From assembly GCF_033115175.1 (NCBI RefSeq), contig NC_084827.1, positions 19,710,001-19,774,000 of the forward strand: 64,000 bases of DNA, read 5' to 3'. Origin of the DNA: Lepus europaeus. Its lineage: Eukaryota > Chordata > Mammalia > Lagomorpha > Leporidae. Position numbers and translations under genes: made by a program. Under the pieces are notes generated by a model. The model was not told the origin of the DNA. It ran no database searches and saw nothing but the letters and a program-made list of their open reading frames with translations. Shown here in pieces: positions 37,885 through 48,898 of the stretch; the first letter of the stretch is position 1; the number at the start of each line of letters is the position of its first letter.

Positions 37885-38200
37885 ATTTTTAAAGATGTAT
37901 TTATGTGTTTGAAAGAGTGACAGAGAAGGAAAAAGAGAGAGAGAGAGAGAGACCTTCTGTCTGTTTCTGGTTCTCTCTTCAAGTGGCTGCAATAGTTGGG
38001 ACTGGGGCAGTCTGAATCCATGAGTCAGGAATTCTATCTGGGTCTCCAACAAGTGTCAGGGACCCAAGCTCTTGGGCCATCTTCTGTTGCTTCCCAAGGC
38101 ACATTAGCAGGGAGCTAGATTGTAAGTGGAGCAGCCAGGACTCGAACCAGTGCTCTGCTGGAGTTGTAGGCGATGTGCAGCACCACAATGCTGGTCCCTC
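37885..38200 (-). mobile_element. C-repeat SINE, antisense
   Basis: TTTTTAAAGATGTATTTATG tail side to GCACCACAATGCTGGTCCC head side. Confidence 0.88.
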
Positions 38201-38456
38201 TGCCTCCACCTGTGTGTGGCCTGTTACCCCTGTTACGTCTCTGTGTTCACAAGGACACCGGTCACTTTGGGCTGCACCCCCAATGATGACTCCAAGTTAA
38301 CTAATTAGATCTGCAACAACCCAACTTCCAAATGAGGTGACATTTGAGGTGCTGGGGGTTAGGAACTGGACATGTGACCGGGAGGGGGCAGGGGTGTGGT
38401 TCAACCCATTACCTCGTTTAACACTTGGTCTACCCTGCACCAAACCCTGAGGCCAG

Positions 38457-38740
38457 TGTGGTGGAATGAGAAGGCCATGCCAAGATGGCTGCTGGCAAGC
38501 CAGTGTCAGTTACTCAGGAATGGCTTCGAAACCCACCTGGCAACGAAGCCTGCCTGGCAACAAGCTGTGATTGGTTAGGGCATAAACTGCCCCTTGCCCG
38601 GATTGGCTGCCTTGGCTATATAAGCTGCTGTACCAACTGAAATAAATGAGTCTGCAGGCTGCTTGCCTCTGGCCTCACCTGACTTCTGGGGTCTGTGTGG
38701 TGACTCCGTGCCTCTTGCCCCCACCACGCTCCTCCTCTCA
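38457..38740 (+). mobile_element. solo LTR of an endogenous retrovirus
   Basis: Starts TG and ends CA, about 284 bp. It has two inverted CCAAT boxes (GATTGGTT near 38570, GATTGGCT near 38601), a TATA box (CTATATAAG near 38614) and AATAAA near 38642, in the U3-R-U5 order of a retroviral LTR. No gag, pol or env sequence and no second LTR is adjacent, so it is a solo LTR. A clean target duplication was not found, so the edges may be off by several bases. Confidence 0.6.
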
Positions 38741-38914
38741 GAATGAATCCACAGCGACAGGCCAGGAACGTGCTTTTATCTCCGTCTGAGAGAGGAGGAC
38801 CTGATGTGACAGAAAGGCGAGGCATCTTACCCAAAGGCACATAGCAACTGCTACGATGAGGCACTAGTCCTGAGCCAGGCTCCACCTTGAGTGACATGGC
38901 GTCACTTTGGAGCC

Positions 38915-39020
38915 AGACGGGCCTGGCCTCAGGTGCTTAGCTCGGTAACCACAAGCCAAGCCGTTGTTCAACCTGTCTGTCTCAGAGACCCCGTTTGTCA
39001 TGCGGGGCGAACCATCGACT
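38915..39020 (+). repeat. MIR
   Basis: CCTCAGGTGCTTAGCTCGGTAACC, then CAAGCCGTTGTTCAACCTGTCTG, as in the MIR core. Confidence 0.55.
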
Positions 39021-39594
39021 CTCAGCACCTGAACCACTGCCCAGTGGTGAGGACCCGTGCAGCCCAGCAGGGAAGGAGCCATACGTAAGGCTCATCCTGC
39101 AGCCTCTGTCTGTTCCGGCGGCTGCCTCGTAGTAGTCCTGGCTGGGTCCCTGGAGTGGCCAGAGCCGCGGAGGCATGCTGGTGTCTACTCTGTCAGCTCC
39201 ATTTCCCAGGGCCCACCCTGGGCTGCCCACAGGACACGCTCCCTTCCCTGCACTCTCCATACCGACACACGGCAGGGAGGGCCGAGGGAGCTGCTGGCTC
39301 AGGGCCCAGGGTGTTGTCTGTGGCCCATGCCGCCAGGGAGGGTCAGTGGCTCCCAACAGAACCTGCATGCTCCCAGTCATCCCGTCTCAGGGACAGGCCC
39401 ACGAGAAGACACAGGAACCAGGAGTGGACCAGAGACAGCACGAAGCCGGGGGGACAGCTCTGCCTGTGACCGGGTCCTCAGAGAACTCCATGCTGCATGC
39501 AAAGAGTGAGTTTACTGTGCAAGTCTTTTCAATAAAAAAAAAAAAATTTTAATAATTCTAAATGTCAGAAGTCTTAAAAGTGGCCAATGTCACA

Positions 39595-39898
39595 GGACGG
39601 TGGATTAAGCTGCCACTTGCGTGACCACAAATGGGTGCCAGCACCAGTTCTCGTCCCAGCTGCTCTACTTCTGATCCAGCTCTCTGCTATGGCCTGGGAA
39701 AACAGCAGAAGATGGCCGAAGTGCTTGGGCCCCTGCACCTATGTGGGAGATCCGGGTGAAGCTTCAGCCTGGCCCTGCCCAGGCCATTGCAGCCATTTGG
39801 GGAATGAACCAGTTGATGGAAGCTCTCTCTTTCTCTCTCTCCTTCTCTCTCTCTGTAAATCTTTCAACTAGATAAATGAATCTTTAAAACAAAGAAAA
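39595..39898 (+). mobile_element. C-repeat SINE
   Basis: Head weakly conserved (CAGGACGGTGGATTAAGC); body and AACTAGATAAATGAATC tail clear. Confidence 0.85.
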
Positions 39899-39934
39899 GC
39901 ACTGACCTTTCTGAAATGGAACTTTTAAAGGGGG

Positions 39935-40252
39935 GGGGAGAGTTGGGGGAGGCACAGTGAAGCCATCGCTTGCCACGCCAGCATCCCATGCAGGAGTGCT
40001 GGCTCAGGACCTGGCTGCTCTGCTTCTGATGCAGCTTCCTGCGGATGCTCCTGGGACGCAGCAGGTGTTGGGTCCCTGCCACCTGTGTGGGAGACCCAAA
40101 TGGAGCTGCTGCTTCCTGGCTTCAGCCTGGCCTGGCTCCAGCTGCTGAAGGCATTTGGGAAGTGAACCAGTGGATGGATGATCTCTCTGAGTCTGTTTTA
40201 CTCACTCTCTCTTTCTCCCTTCCTTTCAAATAAAATAAAAATAAGTAATTTT
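39935..40252 (+). mobile_element. C-repeat SINE, old subfamily
   Basis: GGAGGCACAGTGAAGCCATC head, CCTTTCAAATAAAATAAAAAT tail. Confidence 0.83.
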
Positions 40253-41040
40253 TTTTCTTTTTTACCAAACAGAGGCTGGGTCTGGGAGGAGCAGTGAATG
40301 GAGTGAGGCCAGAGCCCCTGGGAGTGGAGGATTCACATGGGGGCAGGGGGAGCACACTCGGGGACAGCCAGTGGGCCAGCGTGGCCCCCTAGGTGGGGAG
40401 CCCCCGAGCCAGGGAATGCGAGCACTGTCTGTAAATTGGGTGACCTGAGAGTTAGGCGCTGGTTCCCCCAGGACGCCATCCTTCCAGACCTCTCCAGGCT
40501 ATTTCTAGAACGTTCACTGCTGGAGGAGGCAAGGGCCTGTGGGTCAGGCACGGGGTGCACCCATGGGCACCAGGGAGCCCGCATGTCCTGCATGGAACGG
40601 GCCTTGCCACCTGGGCAGCTCAGGGACTCAGGCCTGGTTCGGAGGGGCCCGGTGAGGTGTTGGTGCTCCAGGGGAGGGCAGGACAGCTGAGTGGACGGCG
40701 ATTCGTGCTCTGTCACATCTGCAGGGCAGCTGTGCACCCTGCTGCACGGCTTGTGTGGGGAGGAGCAGAGCCGGCCTGGGATCAGGCATGCGTGCAGGCA
40801 GGAGGGAGGGCTGTGCACGTGCACACCTGTGCGTGGGCATTCTGTGCTGCCCCAGCATGGGTCCTGGGCTGCTGGGAAGTCACCCTTCTATGGACCCCTA
40901 GGTCCAGTGCTTTGGTGGGTCCACCAGCCTTGACCGTGCGAAGCTGCAAAGGCAGAGAGGCGGTGAGAATCTCTTGGCGAAAACCTCACGAGTGGTACAG
41001 GGTCTTTGGGGCCCAGAGAGCAGCGGTGGCATTAGGGTGA

Positions 41041-41296
41041 GGGACGGGTGGGAGGCCAGCGGCCCAGGGCGAGGGACGGGTGGGAGGCCAGAGGCCCAGG
41101 GCAAGGGACGGGTCAGGGGCCAGAGGCCCAGGGCGAGGGACGGGTGGCAGGCCAGCAGCCCAGGGCGAGGGACGGGTCGGGGGCCAGAGGCCCAGGGCGA
41201 GGGACAGGTGGTAGGTCAGAGGCCCAAGGCGAGGGATGGGTGGGGGGCCAGAGGCCCAGGGCGAGGGACGGGTGGGAGGCCAGCGGCCCAGGTCAG
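41041..41296 (+). repeat. 32-bp minisatellite, 8 copies
   Basis: Unit starts GGGACGGGTGGGAGGCCAG and ends CCCAGGGCGA. Copies begin at 41041, 41073, 41105, 41137, 41169, 41201, 41233 and 41265, all 32 bp, with a few substitutions each. It keeps several frames on both strands open and so produces false ORFs. Confidence 0.97.
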
Positions 41297-41611
41297 GTCT
41301 CAGGAGTACTGAGCATACCCCCACCTCTACCTGGGGCCGCTGCTTGCCAGGCGGCAACTTCTGCTACTGACTGGTGGGTGCCAGGAAGCCAAGCTGGGAT
41401 GTGGGGCAGGGGCCTGGGGGAGGGTGAAAGTGCAGAGCCCCTTCTCCATGTGTTTCAGCCCCGCCCCCACTCTCAATCAGAGGCTGAGCCCTCAAAGCCC
41501 TCAGCTGAGACACAGTGGAGGTCTGGGTTGGGGGGAGTGGCACACATGGACCGATCCTGGGTATGGCTGTGACCCTAGGTCTCCCATTTGTCCTACCCTC
41601 TACCTGCTCCC

Positions 41612-41745
41612 TGACAGGAGCCAGGAGCTTCCTCTGGGTTTCCCACGCAGGTGCAGAGGCCCAAGTACTTCCACTGCTTTCCCAGGCCATAGCAGAGAAC
41701 TGGATCGGAAGAAAAACAGCCTGGTCTAAGCCACAGTGCCGGCCT
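41612..41745 (-). mobile_element. C-repeat SINE fragment, antisense
   Basis: CAGGAGCCAGGAGCTTCCTC to AAGCCACAGTGCCGGCC; tail and part of the body missing. Confidence 0.78.
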
Positions 41746-42202
41746 TTGGGGTCCACTTCTAAAAGTGTCCAGGCTGACAGCTGGCTTCCCACCAGGACCC
41801 TGCACCTTCTCGGTGGCACCTGCTGGCTGTCCAAAGAAAGAGAAGCCTTTGGCAGCCCCGCTTCCAACTTGCCCCAGGCTCAGACCCCGTGCTCTGCCTT
41901 CCCGCCCTGCTCTTCTCTCTTGCTGCCCCCGGCCCAGGCCTCTGCTTTTAGGAAGCTCAAGGAAAAGGGAGGTGGAGCCCACTGCCCAAGCCGAGCCCCA
42001 AGGAGGAGGGCAACGTGGGCAGCTTGCAGGCCGACACGGGGAGGTGCCGATGGCATGGGATGGATGGGTGCAGGGGGTGGAAGTGGGGGTCATGCCCAGC
42101 CCTTAGGACAGCTGTGTTTCTGTCCCATCAAAGCTAAACCTTGTGTGTTGCTCACTGGGGCCACCCTGTGGCCATCTCAGCCTCCTCTTCTGTGAGGCCC
42201 CT

Positions 42203-42276
42203 TGTTCAAGGCACTCCAATATGAGATGCAGGTGTTCTGAGTGATAGCTTAATCCCCTGAGCCCCAACACTGGCCC
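42203..42276 (-). mobile_element. C-repeat SINE fragment, antisense (head only)
   Basis: CACTCCAATATGAGATGCAGG to GCCCCAACACTGGCCCC. Confidence 0.68.
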
Positions 42277-42284
42277 CACAACTG

Positions 42285-43192
42285 AATTTTAAAAAGACAA
42301 GTAGGCCAGTTTTAAAATGGGCAAAGGCTGTGAATGGATATTTCTTCAAAGAATATAAGTAAGTGGCTAAAACGTACACAAAAAGATGTTCAGCAATGTT
42401 AGTAATTAGTCACTAGGGAAATGTGAATCAAAGCCACCCGGAGCCTCCACTGCACCCCCAATAGGATGGCTGTGTCCAACAAGGCAACAGCAAGTGTGGC
42501 CGGGGTGTGGAGATATCGAACTCGCATATGCTGCTGGTGGAAAGGCAAACGGATGCAGCCACTTTGCAGCTCCTTAAATGTTTAAATGTAGAATTCTCAC
42601 TTGGGGCCGGCCCTGTGGTGCAGTGGGTTAATGCCCTGGCTTGAAGCGCCATATGGGTGCTGGTTCGAGTCCCAGCTGCTCCTCTTCCTGTCCAGCTCTC
42701 TGTTGTGGCCTGGGAAAGCAGTAGAAGATGGCCCAAGTCCTTGGGCCCCTGCACCCATGTGGGAGACCTGGAAGAAGCTCTTGGCTCCTGGCTTCAGATC
42801 AACACAGCTCCGGCCGTTGTAGCCAGTTGGGGAGTGAACCATCGGATGAAAGACCTCTCTCTCTCTCTCTCTCACTTTCTGCCTCTCCTCTCTCTGTATA
42901 ACTCTGACTTTCAAATAAATAAATAAATCTTTTAAAAAATTTGATGGAGCAATTCCGTTCCTCATTGTACTCCCCAAAGAAATGAAAGTGATGTCTACAC
43001 AAAGCTTGTACTTAAATGTTCATATTAATACAAGCCCCAAGGCAGAAACAATCCCCATGTTCATCAACTGATGAATGGATAAACAAAATATGGCACACAC
43101 ATATACTGGAATATTGTTTGGCAATAAAATGGAAAGAAATGCTGCCATGTGCTGTAATAACAAAGGGCCTTAAAACACGCTACATCATTCTA
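42285..43192 (+). mobile_element. L1 3' part, sense strand, interrupted by a SINE
   Basis: Landmarks in order: AAATGGGCAAAGGCTGTGAA, AGTCACTAGGGAAATGTGAA, ATGCTGCTGGTGG, CATCAACTGATGAATGGATA and GAATATTGTTTGGCAATAAAA. This is the L1 ORF2-end and 3' UTR region, frame-broken, with a SINE at 42603-42940. Confidence 0.83.
42603..42940 (+). mobile_element. C-repeat SINE inside the L1
   Basis: GGGGCCGGCCCTGTGGTGCAG to TTTCAAATAAATAAATAAATC. Part of the tRNA-like region is missing after CTTGAAGCGCC. Confidence 0.9.
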
Positions 43193-43392
43193 TCTGGGCG
43201 CTGGTTCAAGTCCCGACTACTCCACTTCTGATCTAGGGCCCTGCTGATGCGCCCAGGAAAGCAGTGAAAAATGACCCAAGTGCTTGGGCCTCTGCACCCG
43301 CATGGGGAGATTAGGATGGAACTCCTGGCTCCTGGCTTCAGCCTGGCCCAGCTCTGACCATGTGGCCATTTGGGGATGAACTAGCAGATGGA

Positions 43393-43432
<40 letters not shown>

Positions 43433-43490
43433 CTGTCTCTCTCTGTTTCTTTGTCACTCTGCCTTTCAAATACATAAATCTTTTTTAAAA
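43193..43490 (+). mobile_element. C-repeat SINE, 5'-truncated
   Basis: Starts at GGGCGCTGGTTCAAGTCCC, so only the B box side of the promoter remains. TC repeat at 43395-43429. Confidence 0.87.
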
Positions 43491-43496
43491 AGTGAC

Positions 43497-43800
43497 AAAG
43501 GATGCCAGCATTTTGGAGCAATGGTTAAACTACCACCAGCAATACCAGCATCTCATATGAGCACGAGTTTAAGTCCTGGCTGCCCCACTTCCAATTCATC
43601 TCCCTACTAATGGCCTGGGGAAGCAGCAGAAAACGGCTTAAGTCTTTGGGCCCTTGCACCCACATGGGAGACCCAGAAGGAAGTCCTGGCTGCTGGCTTC
43701 GGTCTGCCCAGCCTTGGCTAATGCAGCAATTTGGGGAGCGAGCCAGCGGATAAAGAGCTCTCTGTCTCTCTCTGTAACTCTGCCTTTCAAATCAATCATT
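43497..43800 (+). mobile_element. C-repeat SINE, old subfamily
   Basis: GATGCCAGCATTTTGGAGCA to CTTTCAAATCAATCATTCG. Confidence 0.85.
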
Positions 43801-44169
43801 CGATCAAGAAATCAATCTTTCAATAAATAAGTAAACAAACCAACCAATTGACAGCCACTGGCAGAGACCAGTCACTGCAGCAGGTTTTGTAAAAATCCAG
43901 GTGACGGAGTGGGTGGCCTTCTGGTGGGCTGGTCCTATCCACAGGATGCCTGCCCACTTCTGCACGTGGCTCAGGCCTCGCTCCAGGTTCAAGGGCAGCA
44001 TCTCTGCGCAGGAGCTTCTCAGCCCTTGAAACTGTGCAGGCTTCAGGGCGGGGGTCCCCAGCACCAGCCCAGGGCCCGTGTCAGGCTGGCCAGGCCGCTG
44101 TTCAGGGGATGGGGTGGGGGAGGGGGAGACGCGTGCCCCCATCCAGCACTGCCTGGAAAGCAGCCTCTG

Positions 44170-44500
44170 GCCAGCGCTGCGGCTCAACAGGCTAATCCTC
44201 CACCTGTGGCGCCGGCACACTGGGTTCTAGTCCCGGTCAGGGCACCAGATTCTGTCCCGGTTGCCCCTCTTCCAGGCCAGTTCTCTGCTGTGGCCCGGGA
44301 GTGCAGTGGAGGATGGCCCAAGTGCTTGGGCCCTGCACCCGCATGGGAGACCAGGAGAAGCACCTGGCTCCTGGCTTCAGATCAGCGTGGTGCACCAGCC
44401 ACAGCTGCCATTGGAGGATGAACCAACGGCAAAGGAAGACCTTTCTCTCTCTCTCTCTCTCTCACTGTCCACTCTGCCTGTCAAAAAAAAAAAAAAAAAC
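44170..44500 (+). mobile_element. C-repeat SINE, young subfamily
   Basis: GGCCAGCGCTGCGGCTCAAC head. CAGCCTCTG flanks both ends (44160 and 44500), the target duplication. Confidence 0.93.
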
Positions 44501-46132
44501 AGCCTCTGAGGCCCCAGCTGGGCCATCCATGCAGAGCTCTTCTTGCACTCGCCACCCTTAGCGCATGCAGAGCGTCAGGCGCTGGTGCGGTCGGTCTTGG
44601 TCCTGTCCTCCTTGCTGTCCACCCTGCACAGGGCTCCCCCAACAAGCCAAGTCCTCCTGATGGTGCCAGCTGAGCTCAACGAGCAGAGGAATCGTTTTCG
44701 CCAGCACTGATCCCCAGGCTCACACTTGAACTGGACAAGAGCAGCCGGGGTAGCTGCCTGCTTGAGGGCGCAGCTGCTATGGATGCTGCGGCAGATGGGC
44801 AGCAGCGATGCTCAGGTTTGCAGAGCAGCACGGAGCAGGCCAGGAAGGCTCGCAGGAGCCCAGGACTGGCTGAAAACACACCTTGCAAGCATGCAAGGCT
44901 TGGCATGCAACCACATGGCAGCCCAGGCCGAGAGCAGAAGTGCAGTGGAGCCAGGCAGCAGGGCTGGCTGTGCTGTGCTGGGGTGCAGAGACCCAGGAGG
45001 GCTGTGGGCTGTGTCCAGAGCAGGCCCAGTACGGCAGGAGTCAGGGCCTGTTCCTTGGCCTCTCCCTCCTCTCCAGGGCATGGCCAGGGGAGATCCTGTC
45101 CCAGCAAGAAGCCAGGGAGGAGGCAGGACGCCAGGGCTGTACGCAGCCTCGCAGAGCTCCTGCGGGTCTCGCTGTGCTTGCCTGGGAGGCGCTCCATGTC
45201 CTCTTAGCTTTCCCTTCAGGTCATCCTGCTGGGCCTGCTCATCCACAGCCCCTGCAAAGCTGTTGTGGGCTCGGCGCTAGGGCCTGGGACATTCCCTGGG
45301 GTGCTGCAGCCTCCTCACCTGCCTCCTTCCCCCTGGAACCTGAGCCAGCTTGGGCACCACCCCCCCGCACCTCCTCCTCCGTGCTGGCCACCCTTGCACA
45401 GGCACAGGGCATGTCAGGAGCTGGGTGTGGGGGCCCAGGGGATGTGAGGGAGGGTCCTGATAGGTGGGGGCCCCGGATCAGCAAGACAGCCAGCCAGTGC
45501 CTCCTGCAGGGGCCAGAGCTGAGAGTGCACCATCTTCTTGATCTTTGCATTTGCATTGAGGCTGTGGGCGGAAAGACTCCTGAGTGTGCCCACCCATTGG
45601 TATCCGCCTAACAACCCGCATGGCCAGACCCCTGCAAGCAGAGACCTGCCCTTGGGGTGCTCCCAGCCCCGCGCCCGAGAGCCAGTGACCCGAATGGGTG
45701 AAGACCCAGGGCTCGGAGGAACCGCAGAGGCCCGAGAAGTGGAAGTTCTCAGCATGCAGAAGTCACGGGCGGTGGGAGAGGAGCAGGCGGAAGTCTCCAC
45801 TGTGGTTATGGGTCTGGAACCAGCCAGAGCTGGGGCGAGGGCTCGCTTCCTCTCTGGCTGAACCACTTGAATTCTCTGAACCTGAGTTTCCTGAGGACCC
45901 CGCAGCACCCATCTCCTAGAGCACAGGTGAGTTAGGATCACCTGTGCGACCCTCCCTTGGGGAGTCATTGTGACTGTCTCCAGCAGGCAGGGAGGGAAGG
46001 GCCTGGAGGTGGGGCTGCCGCCAGGGGCCCGGTGCTGCACACCTCTGGGGGCCTTGTTCCTTGTGTCATAGCCATGGCTCCATTTCAGAACTTTCCCAGC
46101 CAATGCAAGTGGCTGTCTGGAGAAGTGGCCAA

Positions 46133-46219
46133 TTTCCTTCCTTCCTTCCTTCCTTCCTTCCTTCCTTCCTTCCTTCCTTCCTTCCTTCCTCCCTCCCTCC
46201 CTCCCTCCCTCCCTCCCTC
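46133..46219 (+). repeat. (CCTT)n-(CCCT)n microsatellite
   Basis: About 14 CCTT units pass into about 8 CCCT units and abut the tail end of an antisense SINE. A pure polypyrimidine strand. Confidence 0.95.
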
Positions 46220-46537
46220 TCTTTCAACATTTTATTGATTTTAAAGGCAGAGTTACAGACAGAGAGCAGGAGGTCTTCCATCCGCTGGTTCACTCCCCAG
46301 ATGGCCACAATGGCCAGAGTTGGACCTATCCGAAGCTAGAAACCAGGAGCTTCCTCCAGGTTTTCCACATGGGTGCAGGAGTCCAAGCACTTGGGCCATC
46401 TTCTACTTCTTTCCCAGGCCATAAGCAGAGAGCTGTATTGGAAGAGGAGCAGCTGGGGCTTGAACCAGCACCCATATGGGATGCCGGTGCTGCAGGCAGA
46501 GGCTTAGCCCACTACACCACTACAATGCTGGCCCCCC
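46215..46537 (-). mobile_element. C-repeat SINE, antisense
   Basis: CAACATTTTATTGATTTTAAAG tail side to ACACCACTACAATGCTGGCCCC head side. Confidence 0.9.
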
Positions 46538-46854
46538 GCCAATTTTATTAATTCATCCAAAGTTGCCTTCAGTCTAAACTCATGCTGTGCACTCTGTACC
46601 ACCGGGTGATGCAGAGCAATTCAAACCCGGAAGCTGTAAAGCTAAAAGCACGTTGGGGCCCTAATAATTATCTTTTAGGAGCCTCTAGGTTCGGCAAGCT
46701 CCGCATCAGTGTTCTAAAGGAGACAGGGAAAGCCAAGCTTACATAGGCAAGCAGTGTTACCACAGAGCAGTAAAAATCCCTGTATGGGAAACTTCTCCTG
46801 AATGTTGAGAAAGAACAGGGACTATGTGACAGGTTAACGACAACACAGATAGGG

Positions 46855-47157
46855 AGCTGGTGCCGTGGCTCATTGGTTAATCCTCCGCCTGCGGCACCAG
46901 CATTCCATATGGGAGCCGGGTTCTAGTCCCAGTTGCTCCTCTTTCAGTCCAGCTCTCTGCTGTGGCCCGAGAGGGCAGTGGAGGATGGCCCAAGTGCTTG
47001 GGCCCTGCACCCATATGGGAGACCAGGAGGAAGCTCCTGGCTCTTGCTTTGGATATAGGTGCAGCGCCGGCCATAGCAGCCATTTGTGGAGTGAACCAAC
47101 GGAAGGAAGACCTTCCTCTCTGTCTCTCTCTCTCACTGTCTATAACTCTACCTGTCA

Positions 47158-47194
<37 letters not shown>

Positions 47195-47195
47195 G
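46855..47195 (+). mobile_element. C-repeat SINE, intermediate subfamily
   Basis: GGAGCTGGTGCCGTGGCTCAT head. The tail has become an (AAT)n repeat (47160-47191). AAGACAACACAGATA at the right edge matches ACGACAACACAGATA at 46840, the target duplication. Confidence 0.93.
47160..47191 (+). repeat. (AAT)n microsatellite in a SINE tail
   Basis: About 10 AAT units grown from the A-rich tail. Confidence 0.92.
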
Positions 47196-47209
47196 ACAAC
47201 ACAGATATG

Positions 47210-47526
47210 CCTGGGATTGTGGCGTAGCAGACTAAACCACTGCTTGCAATGCCAGCATCTCTTATCGGAGTGCTGTCTCTAGTCCCTGCTACCCAGCTTC
47301 CAACCCATCTTCCTACTAATGTGCCTAGAAGCTCATCGGAAGATGGTCCAAGTACCTAGGCCCTTGCCACCCACGTGGGAGAGCTGGATGGAGTTCCTGG
47401 CTCCCAATTTCAGCTGGCTTAGACCTTGCTGTTGTGCCATCTGGGGAGTAGATCAGCAGATGGAAGATCCCTCTCTCTCACCCTGTTGCTTTGCCTTTCA
47501 AATAAATTTAAAAAAAAAAAAAAAAC
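47210..47526 (+). mobile_element. C-repeat SINE, old subfamily
   Basis: CTGGGATTGTGGCGTAGCAG to TTTCAAATAAATTTAAAAAA. Confidence 0.85.
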
Positions 47527-47531
47527 ATCTT

Positions 47532-47832
47532 TGGCCGGTGCCATGCACACCGGGTTCTAGTCCCAGTCGGGGCGCCAGATTCTGTCCCGGTTGCCCCTCT
47601 TCCAGGCCAGCTCTCTGCTGTGGCCAGGGTGTGCAGTGGAGGATGGCTCAAGTGCTTGGGCCCTGCACCCCATGGGAGACCAGGAGAAGCACCTGGCTCC
47701 TGGCTTCGGATCAGCGCAGTGCGCCTGCTGCAGCGGCCATTGGAGGGTGAACCAACGGTAAAAGGAAGACCTTTCTCTCTGTCTCTCTCACTCTCCACTC
47801 CGCCTGTCAAAAATAAATAAATAAATAATACA
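47532..47832 (+). mobile_element. C-repeat SINE, young subfamily, internal promoter deletion
   Basis: GGCCGGTGCC is followed directly by ATGCACACCGGGTTCTAG: about 35 bp containing the A-box region are missing. Otherwise full length, with an AAATA repeat tail. Confidence 0.9.
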
Positions 47833-47851
47833 TCTTTAGCAGGGATGAACT

Positions 47852-48205
47852 GGAGTGGACATTGTGGCATAACTGACCAAGCCACCACTTGGGACTCCCA
47901 CATCCCACATTGGAACACAGGATCAAGTCCTGGCTGCTGCACTTGCAACCCAGCTCCCTGCTCATGTGCACCCTGGGAAGCAGCAGAGGATGGCCCGAGT
48001 ACCTGGACCCCTGCCACCCACATGGAAGACCCAGATGGAGCCCCTGGCTCCTGGCTTCAGCCTGCCTCAGCCGTGGCTGTTGTGATCCTATGGGGAATGA
48101 ACTGATAGATGGAAGATCCCTATCTCTGTGTCTCTGTCTCTGTCTCTCTCTCTCTCTGTCTCTCTCTCTGCATCTCTTTTGTCTTTTAAGTAGATGAAAA
48201 CACAC
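47852..48205 (+). mobile_element. C-repeat SINE, old subfamily
   Basis: GAGTGGACATTGTGGCATAAC to CTTTTGTCTTTTAAGTAGATG. Confidence 0.83.
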
Positions 48206-48582
48206 ATTTTTAGAAGAAAGGAATGAACAGGCCAAATAGAAATGTCCAGAAAACGAGCAGGCATCTGATAGCCTTTTGACCTGTGTCTGGAGCCTTTGGA
48301 CTCAGCGGGATTGTCCGTCACACAGACGCCTGCCATCAAAGCAGGAAGGAGGCCAGGCCCCCGCATTCCAGGCAGCTGCTGGGGGTGTACGGACTCTTGG
48401 TCTCCCGACCTCACTTCGAAAGCCTCCCTCAAGGCTTCTTTCCTCACGACTCAACTACATATGACAATTTATACTAAAAGCGGTTCAGTGAATTAAAATT
48501 GAGCATTCAGATCCCTCTTGGCACTAGCCTTATGACCGGTGCCCAGGGGCCACTGTATCAGCAGTTAAAACACAGAGCACAG

Positions 48583-48898
48583 GGGCCGGTGCTGTGGCAC
48601 AGCGGGTTAAAGCCCTGGCATCCTATATGGACGCCAGTTCAAATCCCGGCTGTTCCACTTCCAATCCAGCTCCCTACTGATGCTCCTGGGAAAGCAATGG
48701 AAGATGGCCCAAGTCCTTGGGCCCTTGCACCCACATGGGAGACCTGGAGGAAGCTCCTGGCTCCTGGCTTCGGATTAGCTCAGCTCCGGCCAATGCAGCT
48801 ACTTGGGGAGTGAGCCAGCGGATGGAAGACCTCTGTCTCTACCATTCTCTGTAATTCTGTCTTTCAAATATATAAAATAAATAAATATTTTTTAAAAA
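48583..48898 (+). mobile_element. C-repeat SINE
   Basis: GGGGCCGGTGCTGTGGCACAG to TTTCAAATATATAAAATAAAT. Confidence 0.9.

Noticed and set aside
38457-38740. The TATA/CCAAT cluster as a cellular gene promoter
   Set aside because: The TG...CA edges and the closely following AATAAA fit an LTR better, and no open exon follows downstream.
40974-41572. Repetitive open frames with GQRPRARDGW-like repeats
   Set aside because: They come from the 32-bp minisatellite, which is open in several frames on both strands; no start context, splice site or family similarity.
44676-46103. Frames of 173-242 codons on both strands at 44.7-46.1 kb
   Set aside because: Mutually overlapping, low-complexity Cys/Ala/Gly/Pro translations; no family similarity seen and no promoter or poly(A) context.
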